Origin: Lachnospiraceae bacterium
Lineage (GTDB): Bacteria; Bacillota; Clostridia; Lachnospirales; Lachnospiraceae
Length of the DNA: 64,000 nt
NCBI GenBank assembly: GCA_910574745.1
Contig: CAJTCE010000001.1
Span: forward strand, 365,237 to 429,236
Reading direction: 5' to 3'
A program made the position numbers and the translations under genes. The notes beneath the pieces are model-generated. The model had not been told where the DNA came from and ran no database searches. It saw nothing but the letters and a program-made list of their open reading frames with translations. Positions 50,852-59,738 of this stretch are shown one piece after another. Position 1 is the stretch's first letter. Every line of letters begins with the position of its first letter.

Positions 50852-50863
50852 ACGCAAGTGCTT
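50852..50863. promoter_or_regulatory. Candidate TetR autoregulatory operator
   Basis: GCAAG-TG-CTTGC is a perfect 5-bp-arm palindrome about 27 bp upstream of the tetR start, where a repressor would block transcription. Confidence 0.55.
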
Positions 50864-50924
50864 GCTATCATTTTACCGACTATTGCGGGGAATTGCAAGA
50901 GGAAATATTTACATCCTTTCAATT

Positions 50925-51554
50925 TTAAAATTCATCCAGATACTTCTGCACCAGCTCATACAGCTTTCCAATATGAAGTCCGTCCACAAAAGAGTGATGG
51001 GCCTGAACGGAAAAAGGCAGCAAAATCTTACCGTCCTTTTCATAAAACCTGCCCCAGTCAAAGAGAGGCGTGGCGTTGTCTTTTTTTCCCGAATTGGTAT
51101 GGGAAATGTGGGTATAAGGAACCCAGGGCATGGGAGAAAACTGAAAAACATCATTTCCCAAAGGCCCCGTAAAATATTCCTCCTGCTCCTTTGCCGTTTT
51201 TGTCGCCAGAGAAACATAATCTTCCATGGAATCGCACATAGGTACATTTACCACCTTAAAAAGTTCCGTCTCTTGGTTCAGATAAGTAAAAGCAGTATCA
51301 ATGCGGTTAAACAAAACCACTTTTCCGTCCAAAAACCGATATCTGAATTCTTCTATTTCATTGGCACATTTAGATACCGCATATATCATTGCCATGGTAA
51401 AGGAATAATTTTTTTCTTTTACCTTGGGCAGAAAATTGGTAATATCCAAATCAAAGGTAACGCAAAAAGCCGGTTCTATGCTGTTTCTAAATACCATACA
51501 ATGCATGGCGCGTTTCCATGTTTTTTCATCAATTTCTGTGTAATGATTGCTCAT
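50925..51554 (-). CDS. Chloramphenicol acetyltransferase-like O-acetyltransferase
   Basis: 209 residues, close to the 213-220 of CatA enzymes. It has FCVTFDLDIT near 30-39, the central PMPWVPYTHISHT region and the catalytic signature QAHHSFVDGLHIGKLY near 186-201, where the second His corresponds to the catalytic base of HHxxxDG. The fold is CAT-like and it would transfer acetyl from acetyl-CoA to a hydroxyl. Whether the substrate is chloramphenicol cannot be read from sequence; many such genes in Clostridia are uncharacterised. Confidence 0.85.
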   Translation of the reverse strand: MSNHYTEIDEKTWKRAMHCMVFRNSIEPAFCVTFDLDITNFLPKVKEKNYSFTMAMIYAVSKCANEIEEFRYRFLDGKVVLFNRIDTAFTYLNQETELFKVVNVPMCDSMEDYVSLATKTAKEQEEYFTGPLGNDVFQFSPMPWVPYTHISHTNSGKKDNATPLFDWGRFYEKDGKILLPFSVQAHHSFVDGLHIGKLYELVQKYLDEF

Positions 51555-51669
51555 GGTATCTTTCTCCTTCTATTTGTGCAAATTCATTTTTATTACTTTT
51601 AGTCGTATTTTAAAGCCGATTGTATGTGCAAACCCGCCTGCTTGGCTTAGTTCGTACTTTTAAGCATTT

Positions 51670-51975
51670 TCAGCATTCCCAGCGGCATTTTTTCAGGTCC
51701 ACATGAAATTCATCCTTCATAGGAACACCTTCTTTTTGCAGCAATTCTCCCTGTTCATGCCAGCCGGGAACCAGCCTTCCTGCATGATTGACTACTCTGT
51801 GGCAGGGATATTCCCCGTAATATTCCGCCATGCTTAAGACCTTCCCCACCAGCCTGGCATTTTTGTCCCTTCCGATGAGCCTGGCGATCTGCCCGTATGT
51901 AGCCACACAGCCTTCGGGAATTTCTTCTACTACGGATAGGATTTCGTAAATTAAAGTTTCCTGTAAAACAGTCAT
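51670..51975 (-). CDS. MGMT/Ogt-like DNA methyltransferase domain protein
   Basis: 101 residues, only the C-terminal DNA-binding and active-site domain of O6-alkylguanine-DNA alkyltransferases: IPEGCVATYGQIARLIG, then PCHRVVNHAGRL with the acceptor Cys present. A true repair activity is therefore possible, unlike alkyltransferase-like proteins with Trp at that place. The start is 2 bp after the stop of the TIR gene upstream, so it is likely cotranscribed with the TIR/SPFH operon. Confidence 0.87.
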   Translation of the reverse strand: MTVLQETLIYEILSVVEEIPEGCVATYGQIARLIGRDKNARLVGKVLSMAEYYGEYPCHRVVNHAGRLVPGWHEQGELLQKEGVPMKDEFHVDLKKCRWEC

Positions 51976-51977
51976 AT

Positions 51978-53858
51978 TTACGGCCCTTCACCATACATTT
52001 TCACAAAGGCTGCCTCTTCTTGAGCCAGTTTACTATTAATCTGCTTTAGCTGCTCATTCAAATCCTTCCGCTTTAATACATTTAATGTTCCTAAATTGCT
52101 ATACTGATTGTATATCTCACTCTTTTTATACTGCATTTCCCGAAGTTCCTGTCGTTTAATCTCTTTTTCATCAAGAATCTTTTTTATTTCACTTCGTATT
52201 CTGTCAGAGTCCTTGTAAGTTCCCAACCTTTCAAACAATTTGTACATCTGATTTATTGTCATTTCCCACGGTTTATGACTATACAGATTGCAGGCATTTT
52301 GGTAATCCTTCTCCCTTTCCTCAAGGGCCAGTTTCAAATTTATATTAAATTGCTCTATTTTTTCATTTAATTCGTCATCAACCCGTCTTTCTTCTTCCGC
52401 ATCATGCTGCTGTGCTTCCATTTTACGGTTCTCCAACGCAGCAAAAATTTCTTCCATAACATTGTTAAGCAAGTCTAACTCTTTATCTTTGGAAAAACGA
52501 AAAGCCTTGCTTAAAAGTTTATCTGTTTTAAAGAAATTCTGCTCCTGTTCCAATTGCTGCGTGCGACATTCCAGCTCCGTTTCATAAGCGACCGGCGTTT
52601 GAAGCGCCTGCATGATTTTTCCTTTTTGGGCATCACTGATGGGACTTTCCTGCAATATGTTTTTACTTTTTTCCAGAATATCCTCTTCAATGCTTTTTGT
52701 ATGTTCTGTCTTATCAACGCTTTCATAAAGCGCTAACCGCATATTTTTAAATTCTTCTGAATTCGCGGCTTTATGCGATGCTTTACTTTGTCCCCAATAA
52801 GCCTGTGCACATTCGGCGTCAATATTCAAGGCCTCATCAAAATGACCAAATGCCTTATCCCATTCGCCATCTTCTAAAGCCATATCTCCTCTCTTTAATA
52901 AAGCCACCAGATTTGAACCGGATTCATTTTGGGCCCTGTCGTCTTTCTCGGTAACAGCCGTTTTATCCTCAAGGACCTTCTTTATTCCTCTGATTAAATC
53001 CTGAATAAACCCGATTTTAGACATATCCTGAGCCTGATAATAGGACAGTGCATCCGGCAAATCATATGGATCCATATCCCTATATACCGGAATGATCAAT
53101 CTGTTTTTCTGATTCTGCATAATAGACAAGTATCTTGACCACTCGTTTTTTACCCATACAGCATTGAAATATTCAGATTTGGTTCCGACAACCAGCATTA
53201 CCTTAGCAGAATTCAATGCAGCAAAAATGTATGGCTCATACTGCCGGCCTAATTTACTTTCCAGAGTAATTCTGGAAAAGAACACCTTAAATCCTTCTTC
53301 TGTCAATTCATAATATATGTCCTGTGCAAGCGCGCTGTCTATAGTTCTTGAACCGCTTTCATCACTTTCCTTATAGCAGATAAATACATCAAAGGCAGCT
53401 TCTTTATTGGAAATCTCTAAAATACCTTTTTGAACTTTATCAATATAATCAGCTTCTCTTTCATAAATTCCTCTTTGTATAACATCGGCACGCTTTAAAG
53501 CTTCAAGATAATCGGCATCTTCCAAAATAGACTTATACTGGGTTCTATGACATGTAGCGATTTTGGCATGCGTTACAGGGTCATCCACATATTCAATCCC
53601 GTAACGGCATAATACCAGCGACCAATATATTTCCGCATCATCGCTTTCACGCTCCAAAACCTTCTCATACATTTCCATAGCTTTATCAAAATCGAACAAT
53701 TGGCGAAAATGATTTGCCCTGTTTAAAAGATTAATAATCTGCTCATTTTCAGCTTTAGGTAAAGTCTGTTCCGTTCCGCAATATTCACATTTACAAACCA
53801 ACTGTCCTTCTGTTATCTCCAAACTCCCGCCACACATTTTACAATTAAAAACAGACAT
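51978..53858 (-). CDS. Zinc-ribbon/TPR/TIR-domain protein 2
   Basis: 626 residues. Order: N-terminal zinc ribbon (C6, C9, C24, C27, with extra C22); TPR-like helices about 40-90; a connecting segment; a TIR domain about 155-290 (FDVFICYKESD, GFKVFFSRITLESKLGRQYE, MLVVGTKSEYF, WVKNEWSRYL); then TPR and long coiled-coil helices 330-626. E239 in WVKNEW matches the catalytic Glu of NAD-cleaving TIR domains, so NADase activity is plausible. It is a paralogue of the protein at 56410-58137, aligned without gaps over the first 240 residues. It is the fifth gene of the RHH-TIR-SPFH operon. Confidence 0.85.
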   Translation of the reverse strand: MSVFNCKMCGGSLEITEGQLVCKCEYCGTEQTLPKAENEQIINLLNRANHFRQLFDFDKAMEMYEKVLERESDDAEIYWSLVLCRYGIEYVDDPVTHAKIATCHRTQYKSILEDADYLEALKRADVIQRGIYEREADYIDKVQKGILEISNKEAAFDVFICYKESDESGSRTIDSALAQDIYYELTEEGFKVFFSRITLESKLGRQYEPYIFAALNSAKVMLVVGTKSEYFNAVWVKNEWSRYLSIMQNQKNRLIIPVYRDMDPYDLPDALSYYQAQDMSKIGFIQDLIRGIKKVLEDKTAVTEKDDRAQNESGSNLVALLKRGDMALEDGEWDKAFGHFDEALNIDAECAQAYWGQSKASHKAANSEEFKNMRLALYESVDKTEHTKSIEEDILEKSKNILQESPISDAQKGKIMQALQTPVAYETELECRTQQLEQEQNFFKTDKLLSKAFRFSKDKELDLLNNVMEEIFAALENRKMEAQQHDAEEERRVDDELNEKIEQFNINLKLALEEREKDYQNACNLYSHKPWEMTINQMYKLFERLGTYKDSDRIRSEIKKILDEKEIKRQELREMQYKKSEIYNQYSNLGTLNVLKRKDLNEQLKQINSKLAQEEAAFVKMYGEGP

Positions 53859-53884
53859 GACGTTTTCTCCTCCGTATTTATCAG

Positions 53885-54580
53885 TTATTTATTTTTATTA
53901 AGCTTGCACAATCTATTCCGCTCAGTTAACACAGCGCCGGTCTTTTTACATAAGCCCATTACTCCCATAGCATCATTGTCAATAACGGCTTTCTGCAGTT
54001 CTGACATTAATGCCATAAGATCATTTTCAATATCTTTTAATGCCTCTCCGCTTACGGGGTCACTATATCGAAATTCGTCCGCCAGATTTTCCAGTGCCTT
54101 AACCGCATCGTTATCTTCACATTGTGCCGGCAGGGAATCTATCTGTGAGCGAAGCATTTGCATACAATCAGTGTCTGCCTGTAATTTTATGTCCTGTCTC
54201 TCAATTTCATCACGCATTGCATCGGTTGAAATAAGGCCGATTGCCGCAGCCGACAAAGCAACCACATAGAGAATAAGCACAAGCCACAAAGGAACAACTG
54301 CGGCTAAAACCATAAAAATAAAACTTAAGATAATCTGAATGGTCAGATAAGCAATTCCAATCCGTGCAATGGGGAATCCATAAAACTTACTTCTTACACT
54401 TTCTTTCCCGCCAAAAGCAATTTTAAAAACCCAAATCTGTATGCCCATAGCTATTATGGAAAAAGCATAAGATGCCCAGAATACCACATTCATTTTAAAC
54501 GGTGCTGCAAATACTATGGCGGAAAATGCAATGAAAACAATCGCGGCTACAGCTAAATACCTTTTTTGATTTTTATTCAT
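53885..54580 (-). CDS. Membrane protein of the TIR/SPFH operon
   Basis: 231 residues with four predicted membrane spans (about 8-28, 33-53, 70-95, 97-118), then a cytoplasmic helical tail of about 110 residues with coiled-coil character (DEIERQDIKLQADTDCMQML). No known domain. Its ATG overlaps the stop of the SPFH gene (TGATG), and it is 26 bp ahead of the second TIR gene. Its place between a membrane-scaffold-type SPFH protein and a TIR protein suggests a membrane partner of the system. Confidence 0.72.
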   Translation of the reverse strand: MNKNQKRYLAVAAIVFIAFSAIVFAAPFKMNVVFWASYAFSIIAMGIQIWVFKIAFGGKESVRSKFYGFPIARIGIAYLTIQIILSFIFMVLAAVVPLWLVLILYVVALSAAAIGLISTDAMRDEIERQDIKLQADTDCMQMLRSQIDSLPAQCEDNDAVKALENLADEFRYSDPVSGEALKDIENDLMALMSELQKAVIDNDAMGVMGLCKKTGAVLTERNRLCKLNKNK

Positions 54581-56346
54581 CAGTTATCCCCCCTTTTCTT
54601 TCCACAGTTATCGCAGAATGCTCCTGTCAGCCCTGTTTTTCCACAGCTGCAATTCCAGACTCCTAATCCTGTTACCGGTTTTCCTGCCCCACAATTGGAG
54701 CAAAAATTTCCTCTATTACCTTTCGCTCCACATGTACAGTCCCAAGTACCCGGAGCAGCCATTTTTACCGGACGTTTCTCCCCGCAGTTGGAGCAAAAGT
54801 TTCCGGTTATTCCTTTATTTCCGCACTGACAATCCCATGTACCTGAAATTGTGCTGCCCATGGTCTGCCCCATTTGACCTGCCATGTTTGCCAAAGGTTC
54901 CATAGCTTCTTTTGTCATTCCGATGACACTGCCCATTGCTCCCAGACCCACGCCTAAACCTGCAATATTGCCTATTGCTCCTCCGCCGTCAGAGCCTCCT
55001 AAACCATTTTTCATGGCTTCCAGTCCAACCTGTCTGGAAGTTTCCTGCTGGTATGTAAAACCTTTTATTTCCATTTCCATGGCTTCTGCTTCCGCCTTCA
55101 TACGATATGCATCCGCCTCTGCCTGCTTTTGAATCTTAAGCGCCTCTGCCTCGCCCTGGGCCCCAATGATTTTCATCCTTGCTTCTGTCTGGGCTTCAAC
55201 CGCCTTTCTTTCCGCAGCAGCTTCCGCTTCTTTTTGCCGAATCTGCTCCTGCCGGACTAAAAGATATTGTTCCGCATACTGGTCTTTCAGTTTTTTAAAG
55301 TTTGGATCGTCATCAGGCGTAATAACGCGGCTGACAAAGAATTCCGGCATTTCAAGACCATAGGCTTCCAGATATTCATTTAGTCTTAATCGCAGGGCAG
55401 CTGATAATTCCATGAGCTTTTCATCTATTTCCAGAATATTAATTCCACTTTCCTTAATAGACTGTGCTAAAAAGCTTTTGACCTGGGTCATGATCATGGC
55501 ACGGAAATATCCCTGTCCATCCGAAATAATCTGGCTCTGTTTTAGACTCCCCGACGTTCCTACTAATTTTATTAAAAGCTTTCTTGAATTCACAACATGA
55601 ATATTGAATTCCCCGCAAGCCCCGATTTCAATGTGAAGCCCGGAGGCAGGGTCAAACATCCGGACCTTTGAATCCGTTCCCCATTTAACACCCATAATGG
55701 TTGCCAAATTAATATAATATACCTCCGAATGAAAGGTGCCTTCTGTATCAGTGGGAAGCTTATATAATTTTTCCAACATCGGCAATTGCTGTGTTTCCAG
55801 CGTATACCGGCCTGCTCCAAACAAGTCTAATGCCTGTCCGTCACGGAAAAAGATAGCCTCCTGACTTTCATGTACAATCAGCTGGGAACCCAGATTAAAA
55901 TCTTCAATGGGATGCTTCCATACGATTGTATCTTCATCTCCCTCATATTTTATAATACTTGCAAGTCCATCCCTTTTGATTTTTTCGCTCATCATGCGTT
56001 CCTGTACTTTATTTACATGATCACAAACCGGACAGACATATGTATCCGCACTCTTACCTGCTATTAACCGAACGCCACACTGCTCACAGGAAAACTCTTC
56101 ATAATGGGATTGCTCTATCAGTGTATTGATCGTTTCATGGCATACAGGACATTTGGCCCTTTCTCCCTTTGCCTGGTCAAATACAACTGTATTCCCACAA
56201 TGCGGACAAGCCCTGCTGATTAATTTATCGGTTCTTACATTTATGGTATATCCACAGGTACAGTCAATTTTCTTTCTTGCAAAAAAACCAGTTCTTCCCT
56301 CTGCAAAATTACCACATTGAGGGCATTCAATTACAAATTTACTCAT
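54580..56346 (-). CDS. SPFH (band 7) protein with N- and C-terminal zinc ribbons (virion-core/YdjI-like)
   Basis: About 588 residues from ATG 56346, which follows AAGGAG; the frame extends to 56391. Residues 1-115 carry several CxxC pairs (C8/C11, C29/C31, C47/C50, C66/C69, C87/C90, C105/C108). The SPFH domain runs about 130-330 (EDFNLGSQLIVHESQEAIFF, DLFGAGRYTLETQQLP), followed by an Ala/Glu coiled coil to about 440, a Gly-rich stretch, and three C-terminal repeats of the pattern W-[DN]-C-x-C-G...F-C-x-N-C-G. B. subtilis YdjI-like proteins share this layout and associate with membranes. Here it sits between two TIR genes. Confidence 0.85.
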   Translation of the reverse strand: MSKFVIECPQCGNFAEGRTGFFARKKIDCTCGYTINVRTDKLISRACPHCGNTVVFDQAKGERAKCPVCHETINTLIEQSHYEEFSCEQCGVRLIAGKSADTYVCPVCDHVNKVQERMMSEKIKRDGLASIIKYEGDEDTIVWKHPIEDFNLGSQLIVHESQEAIFFRDGQALDLFGAGRYTLETQQLPMLEKLYKLPTDTEGTFHSEVYYINLATIMGVKWGTDSKVRMFDPASGLHIEIGACGEFNIHVVNSRKLLIKLVGTSGSLKQSQIISDGQGYFRAMIMTQVKSFLAQSIKESGINILEIDEKLMELSAALRLRLNEYLEAYGLEMPEFFVSRVITPDDDPNFKKLKDQYAEQYLLVRQEQIRQKEAEAAAERKAVEAQTEARMKIIGAQGEAEALKIQKQAEADAYRMKAEAEAMEMEIKGFTYQQETSRQVGLEAMKNGLGGSDGGGAIGNIAGLGVGLGAMGSVIGMTKEAMEPLANMAGQMGQTMGSTISGTWDCQCGNKGITGNFCSNCGEKRPVKMAAPGTWDCTCGAKGNRGNFCSNCGAGKPVTGLGVWNCSCGKTGLTGAFCDNCGKKRGDN

Positions 56347-56409
56347 GGCAGGCTCCTTCATTTGTTCTTTAATCTTTTTAACTAATATCACTTGTATTTA
56401 AGAAATTAA

Positions 56410-58137
56410 TTACGCATTTCTTAAATAATCTTCTACTTCACTAATAGCTCTGGCTTTTTTATTTCCATAAAATTTCTCTATCTCAACTGTTCTTGCAAGC
56501 TTCTCAATAAATTCTTTATGTTTTTGATTTGCCATAAGAGCACCAATTTCTTTTACTGCTTCATATATTTCTTTCGCATTAGAAAATTGTTCCGCATCTG
56601 CCGCTAACTTTTCCAATTCCGGTCTCCAGCCAGCCACATACCTGTCACACAGGCTAACGTATTTAAGCGCTTCGGGATAATCCCCAAGTTTGATAAATAT
56701 TTCCTGAGCCTGAACATAATCTATATACTTTCCGGCATTCTCATATTTTTCAACTGCATAATCAAAAAATTTCTTTAAATCCTCGTTCCAGATTTTATCT
56801 GCATAATCAGGAGATTCCTCATAATCTCCATAGGCAATAAATTCAGCTCTCAGCCTGAAATAATCTTCTATAGTATGTATTTCCTGATACTCCTTCTTCA
56901 GGCTCTCATACCGTTTGCTTTTGGCTAATTCCGCCGAAGCTCTGATCATTTCATCCAGCTTATTTTTCATATCATCAGCAGCAAAACGATAAGCTTTTTG
57001 AATCAATTTATCATCCATCGAAATGCATAAACTGGAATAGAGCTTATCTTCTTTAGATATTTTATACAATGCCATAAATTTGTATAAATATGCCTGAGAA
57101 TTTTCCGGGTCCTGATTCAGAACATTTTCACAGAATTCATCAGCCTTCTCATATTCCTCATCCTCTAAAAACATGGAAATTCTTTTTAATAAAGGAAGTG
57201 TATTGGTGCTTGTCTGTTCATTTATCTGATTTTGGATATTCTCCGGCGAATTTATTTTTTGGATTCCCCTGATCAGATCCTGAATGAAGCCTAATTTCCC
57301 CATGTCCTGTGCCTGGATCCCTTTAAACTCATCCGGCATGTCATAGGCATCTATATCCTTATAACAGGGAATTAAATATTTTTTCTTATCCCGCAGCATC
57401 ATTTTCAAAAAACGTGACCATTCATTCTTAACCCAGACTGCATGAAAGTATTCATATTTAGTCCCCAGTGAAAGCATTATGTTAGCGGAACTCAGGGCAG
57501 AAAAAATGTACGGTTCATATTGTTGCCCCAATTTGTCTTCTAATGAAATTCTGGCAAAAAATACTTTATACCCTTTTTCTGTCAATGCATCATATATTTC
57601 CTGTCCTAAAACACTATCTATTGTTCTATTACCTTTTTCATCGGTTTCTTTATAACAAATGAAAATATCATAGGGCTTCTCATTTTTACTGATAGCCAGA
57701 ATATCATCCATAAGTTCATCAATTCTTCTGGCTTCATCACGATAAACTTTTTGCGCAACTACATCTGAATATTCCATTGCAAGGTTAAAATTTTCATCCT
57801 GTGATATCTTCTGAAATGATGCCCTGTGGCATGTAGGTATTTTATTACCTGTTACAGGATCATTAACATATTCAATCCCGTAATTGCATAAACACAATCC
57901 CCAATATGCTTCCGCATCTTCCGGGAATTCAACAATTAAGTTCTCATATAAAGAAGCAGCCTTATCAAATTCGCCGACCATTCTCAAACGGTTAGCTCTG
58001 TTAAATAAATTAGCTGCTTTTTCACTTTCTGAAGTAGAAATCGTCTGCCTGCTTCCACAATATTCGCATTCTGCCACTGGCGAATTGTCAACAATTGTTA
58101 AATCTCCGCCACACATTTTACATCTGCAAAGTGCCAT
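56410..58137 (-). CDS. Zinc-ribbon/TPR/TIR-domain protein 1
   Basis: 575 residues. Zinc ribbon at 4-27 (C6, C9, C24, C27), TPR-like helices about 42-92, TIR domain about 155-295 (YDIFICYKETD, GYKVFFARISLEDKLGQQYE, MLSLGTKYEYF, WVKNEWSRFL) and a long helical TPR region to the end. E239 occupies the expected catalytic position of TIR NADases, the same residue number as in the second TIR protein. The C-terminal repeat regions of the two differ, which suggests different partners or triggers. It is 14 bp after the RHH gene and precedes the SPFH gene. Confidence 0.85.
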   Translation of the reverse strand: MALCRCKMCGGDLTIVDNSPVAECEYCGSRQTISTSESEKAANLFNRANRLRMVGEFDKAASLYENLIVEFPEDAEAYWGLCLCNYGIEYVNDPVTGNKIPTCHRASFQKISQDENFNLAMEYSDVVAQKVYRDEARRIDELMDDILAISKNEKPYDIFICYKETDEKGNRTIDSVLGQEIYDALTEKGYKVFFARISLEDKLGQQYEPYIFSALSSANIMLSLGTKYEYFHAVWVKNEWSRFLKMMLRDKKKYLIPCYKDIDAYDMPDEFKGIQAQDMGKLGFIQDLIRGIQKINSPENIQNQINEQTSTNTLPLLKRISMFLEDEEYEKADEFCENVLNQDPENSQAYLYKFMALYKISKEDKLYSSLCISMDDKLIQKAYRFAADDMKNKLDEMIRASAELAKSKRYESLKKEYQEIHTIEDYFRLRAEFIAYGDYEESPDYADKIWNEDLKKFFDYAVEKYENAGKYIDYVQAQEIFIKLGDYPEALKYVSLCDRYVAGWRPELEKLAADAEQFSNAKEIYEAVKEIGALMANQKHKEFIEKLARTVEIEKFYGNKKARAISEVEDYLRNA

Positions 58138-58151
58138 TTCCCCTGCCCCTC

Positions 58152-58343
58152 TTATCTCTCAGTTATTTCCGTATTTTTTAGCGCAAAGTCAAGAAACAAT
58201 GAAATAATCTCGTTTCTTGTCCTTCCTGATTCTTTTGCAACAAAGTCTATATCCTGTAGCATATCCTTGGGTATCCTTGCTGATACTACTACCGATTCTT
58301 CCTTATATCTTTTTGCTTCAATTTTTAATATTTTATTATCCAT
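58152..58343 (-). CDS. Ribbon-helix-helix repressor of the TIR/SPFH operon
   Basis: 63 residues. After a basic start the RHH fold is clear: ESVVVSARIPKDMLQDIDFVAKE then GRTRNEIISLFLDFAL. RHH proteins bind DNA as dimers through the N-terminal strand. As first gene of the operon, behind a near-consensus promoter with TGTAAT repeats, it most likely represses the TIR/SPFH genes. The ATG follows AGAGGGAAA. Confidence 0.85.
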   Translation of the reverse strand: MDNKILKIEAKRYKEESVVVSARIPKDMLQDIDFVAKESGRTRNEIISLFLDFALKNTEITER

Positions 58344-58360
58344 TTTCCCTCTTGAATACT

Positions 58361-58389
58361 ATTGTAATACAAATGTAATCGAGTTTCAA
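58361..58389 (-). promoter_or_regulatory. Promoter of the RHH-TIR-SPFH operon with repeated TGTAAT
   Basis: On the minus strand TTGAAA (58389-58384) and TACAAT (58366-58361) are separated by exactly 17 bases. Between and over them the plus strand reads TTGTAATACAAATGTAAT, two TGTAAT words 11 bases apart, a plausible operator for the RHH protein. Confidence 0.65.
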
Positions 58390-58542
58390 GAACACATTTT
58401 TCAAAATTGTGTTGATGTTAGTAATATTTAAAAAGATTTTATCATAAAATGGCTGCATTCTCTATATGATTTTGTGATTATGAAACCTGATATATGGTAA
58501 TGTAAATAAACATAGAATTTGATTTTTACTTAAAACCGTCAG

Positions 58543-59082
58543 CTATGTGGAAATATTTAAAAACGATATCCGCTTCCAAATGTGGTATGATAACAGCAGA
58601 CAGAGGACGGTTGTCAGTCTTGAAGGTATCACAAGCTGATTCCTTGGATTTTTTATAATACACTCCATCTGTTGGGCATCCAAAGGTCTGCCTTCTACAT
58701 TTTCTATAATCTTTCTGGCATCCGCGACTGCTTTATGCATGAATTGCTTGTTTTGTTGCCTTACGGATTCAAAAAAGGAATTTATTCTTGCATCAAACTC
58801 CTCCTGTTTTTCTTCATATTGCTTTTGGATAGCTGACAGCCCATAGATTATTTTTTTGAAACCGGTAATAGAGTTTGACATTTTCCGCTTTGTGTCCCGG
58901 GATAGTTGATCCAGTTGTACTTTGGTTTTGGCAATGTTAAATTGATATAGATATTCGTTTTGGGCTAAGAGTTGAGCCACTTCAGATAGGGAAAAATCCA
59001 GTGATGTGATAGACTCTTTTATAAATGTTGTTTCCTTTTCTTTCTTTTGGAGGTATTGGTGGTAGATGTTTTGGAATGGCAT
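58543..59082 (-). pseudogene. Truncated N-terminal remnant of a UvrD-like helicase
   Basis: 179 residues. The first 120 are a long helical segment (LYQFNIAKTKVQLDQLSRD, GFKKIIYGLSAIQKQYEEKQEEFDARIN in part) and 131-149 read GRPLDAQQMECIIKNPRNQLVI, split as GRPLDAQQMECII and NQLVI, the Q-motif lead-in that in UvrD/HelD helicases runs straight into the GAGTGKT Walker A. Here the Walker A is replaced by PSRLTTVLCLLL and an unrelated tail, so the ATPase core is gone. It is most likely a deletion remnant in the defence island. Confidence 0.6.
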
Positions 59083-59141
59083 GGGTAAGTATCCTTTCAG
59101 TATTTTTGTACGTTATCAATTATAAATATTTTAATCAAATT

Positions 59142-59738
59142 CTATATTACTTCCGCAATAATATTCAGCCATTTTTCGCACTTCCGCTCTTTTCTCACAT
59201 CTTCTGTCACAAAGCATTCTATTATTTCAAGGCCTTTCTGCTTAGAAAAAATTTCTCTCATCTCTTTTTCTGTATAATCATTAAAAAATCGTCCGTCTGC
59301 AAAGCGTTCTTGGCTCCCCAGTTTATAAGAAGCATATAATATCCCATTTTTCTTCAATGCCCTGCACAATTTTTCAATAACAGCAGACATCTCTTCTTTT
59401 TTAATATGCAAAAGCGACGCACATGCCCATATCCCATCAAATTCATTCTCATATGTAATCTCTTCAACTCTCCGGCATTTTACCTGCTGCCCTATATATT
59501 CACTGGCAAACTTACATATTTCTTCCGATGCGTCAATGGCTTCGACCTGATAACCGGCTTCTATAAACCGCTTGCTGTCTCTGCCGCTTCCACATCCCAC
59601 ATCCAAAATCTTTCCTTGGGGGTTCACATATTGCTCAAATTTTTCATAACAATAACTCATATCAGCATCTTTTGTCGCAACACAAAATTCCTCCGCATGG
59701 TTATTATAATATTCTATGGTTTTATTCTGCCCGTTCAT
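59142..59738 (-). CDS. Class I SAM-dependent methyltransferase
   Basis: 198 residues with the Rossmann methyltransferase core: motif I ILDVGCGSGRDSKRF (44-58), acidic AIDAS (D69) for the ribose hydroxyls, and FDGIWACASLLHIKKEEM for motif IV. No DPPY or PCQ motif is seen, so DNA methylation is not indicated; small-molecule or protein methylation is more likely. It overlaps the HNH gene by 17 bp and so is translated with it. It may still be a functional partner of the RT-HNH set. Confidence 0.85.
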   Translation of the reverse strand: MNGQNKTIEYYNNHAEEFCVATKDADMSYCYEKFEQYVNPQGKILDVGCGSGRDSKRFIEAGYQVEAIDASEEICKFASEYIGQQVKCRRVEEITYENEFDGIWACASLLHIKKEEMSAVIEKLCRALKKNGILYASYKLGSQERFADGRFFNDYTEKEMREIFSKQKGLEIIECFVTEDVRKERKCEKWLNIIAEVI

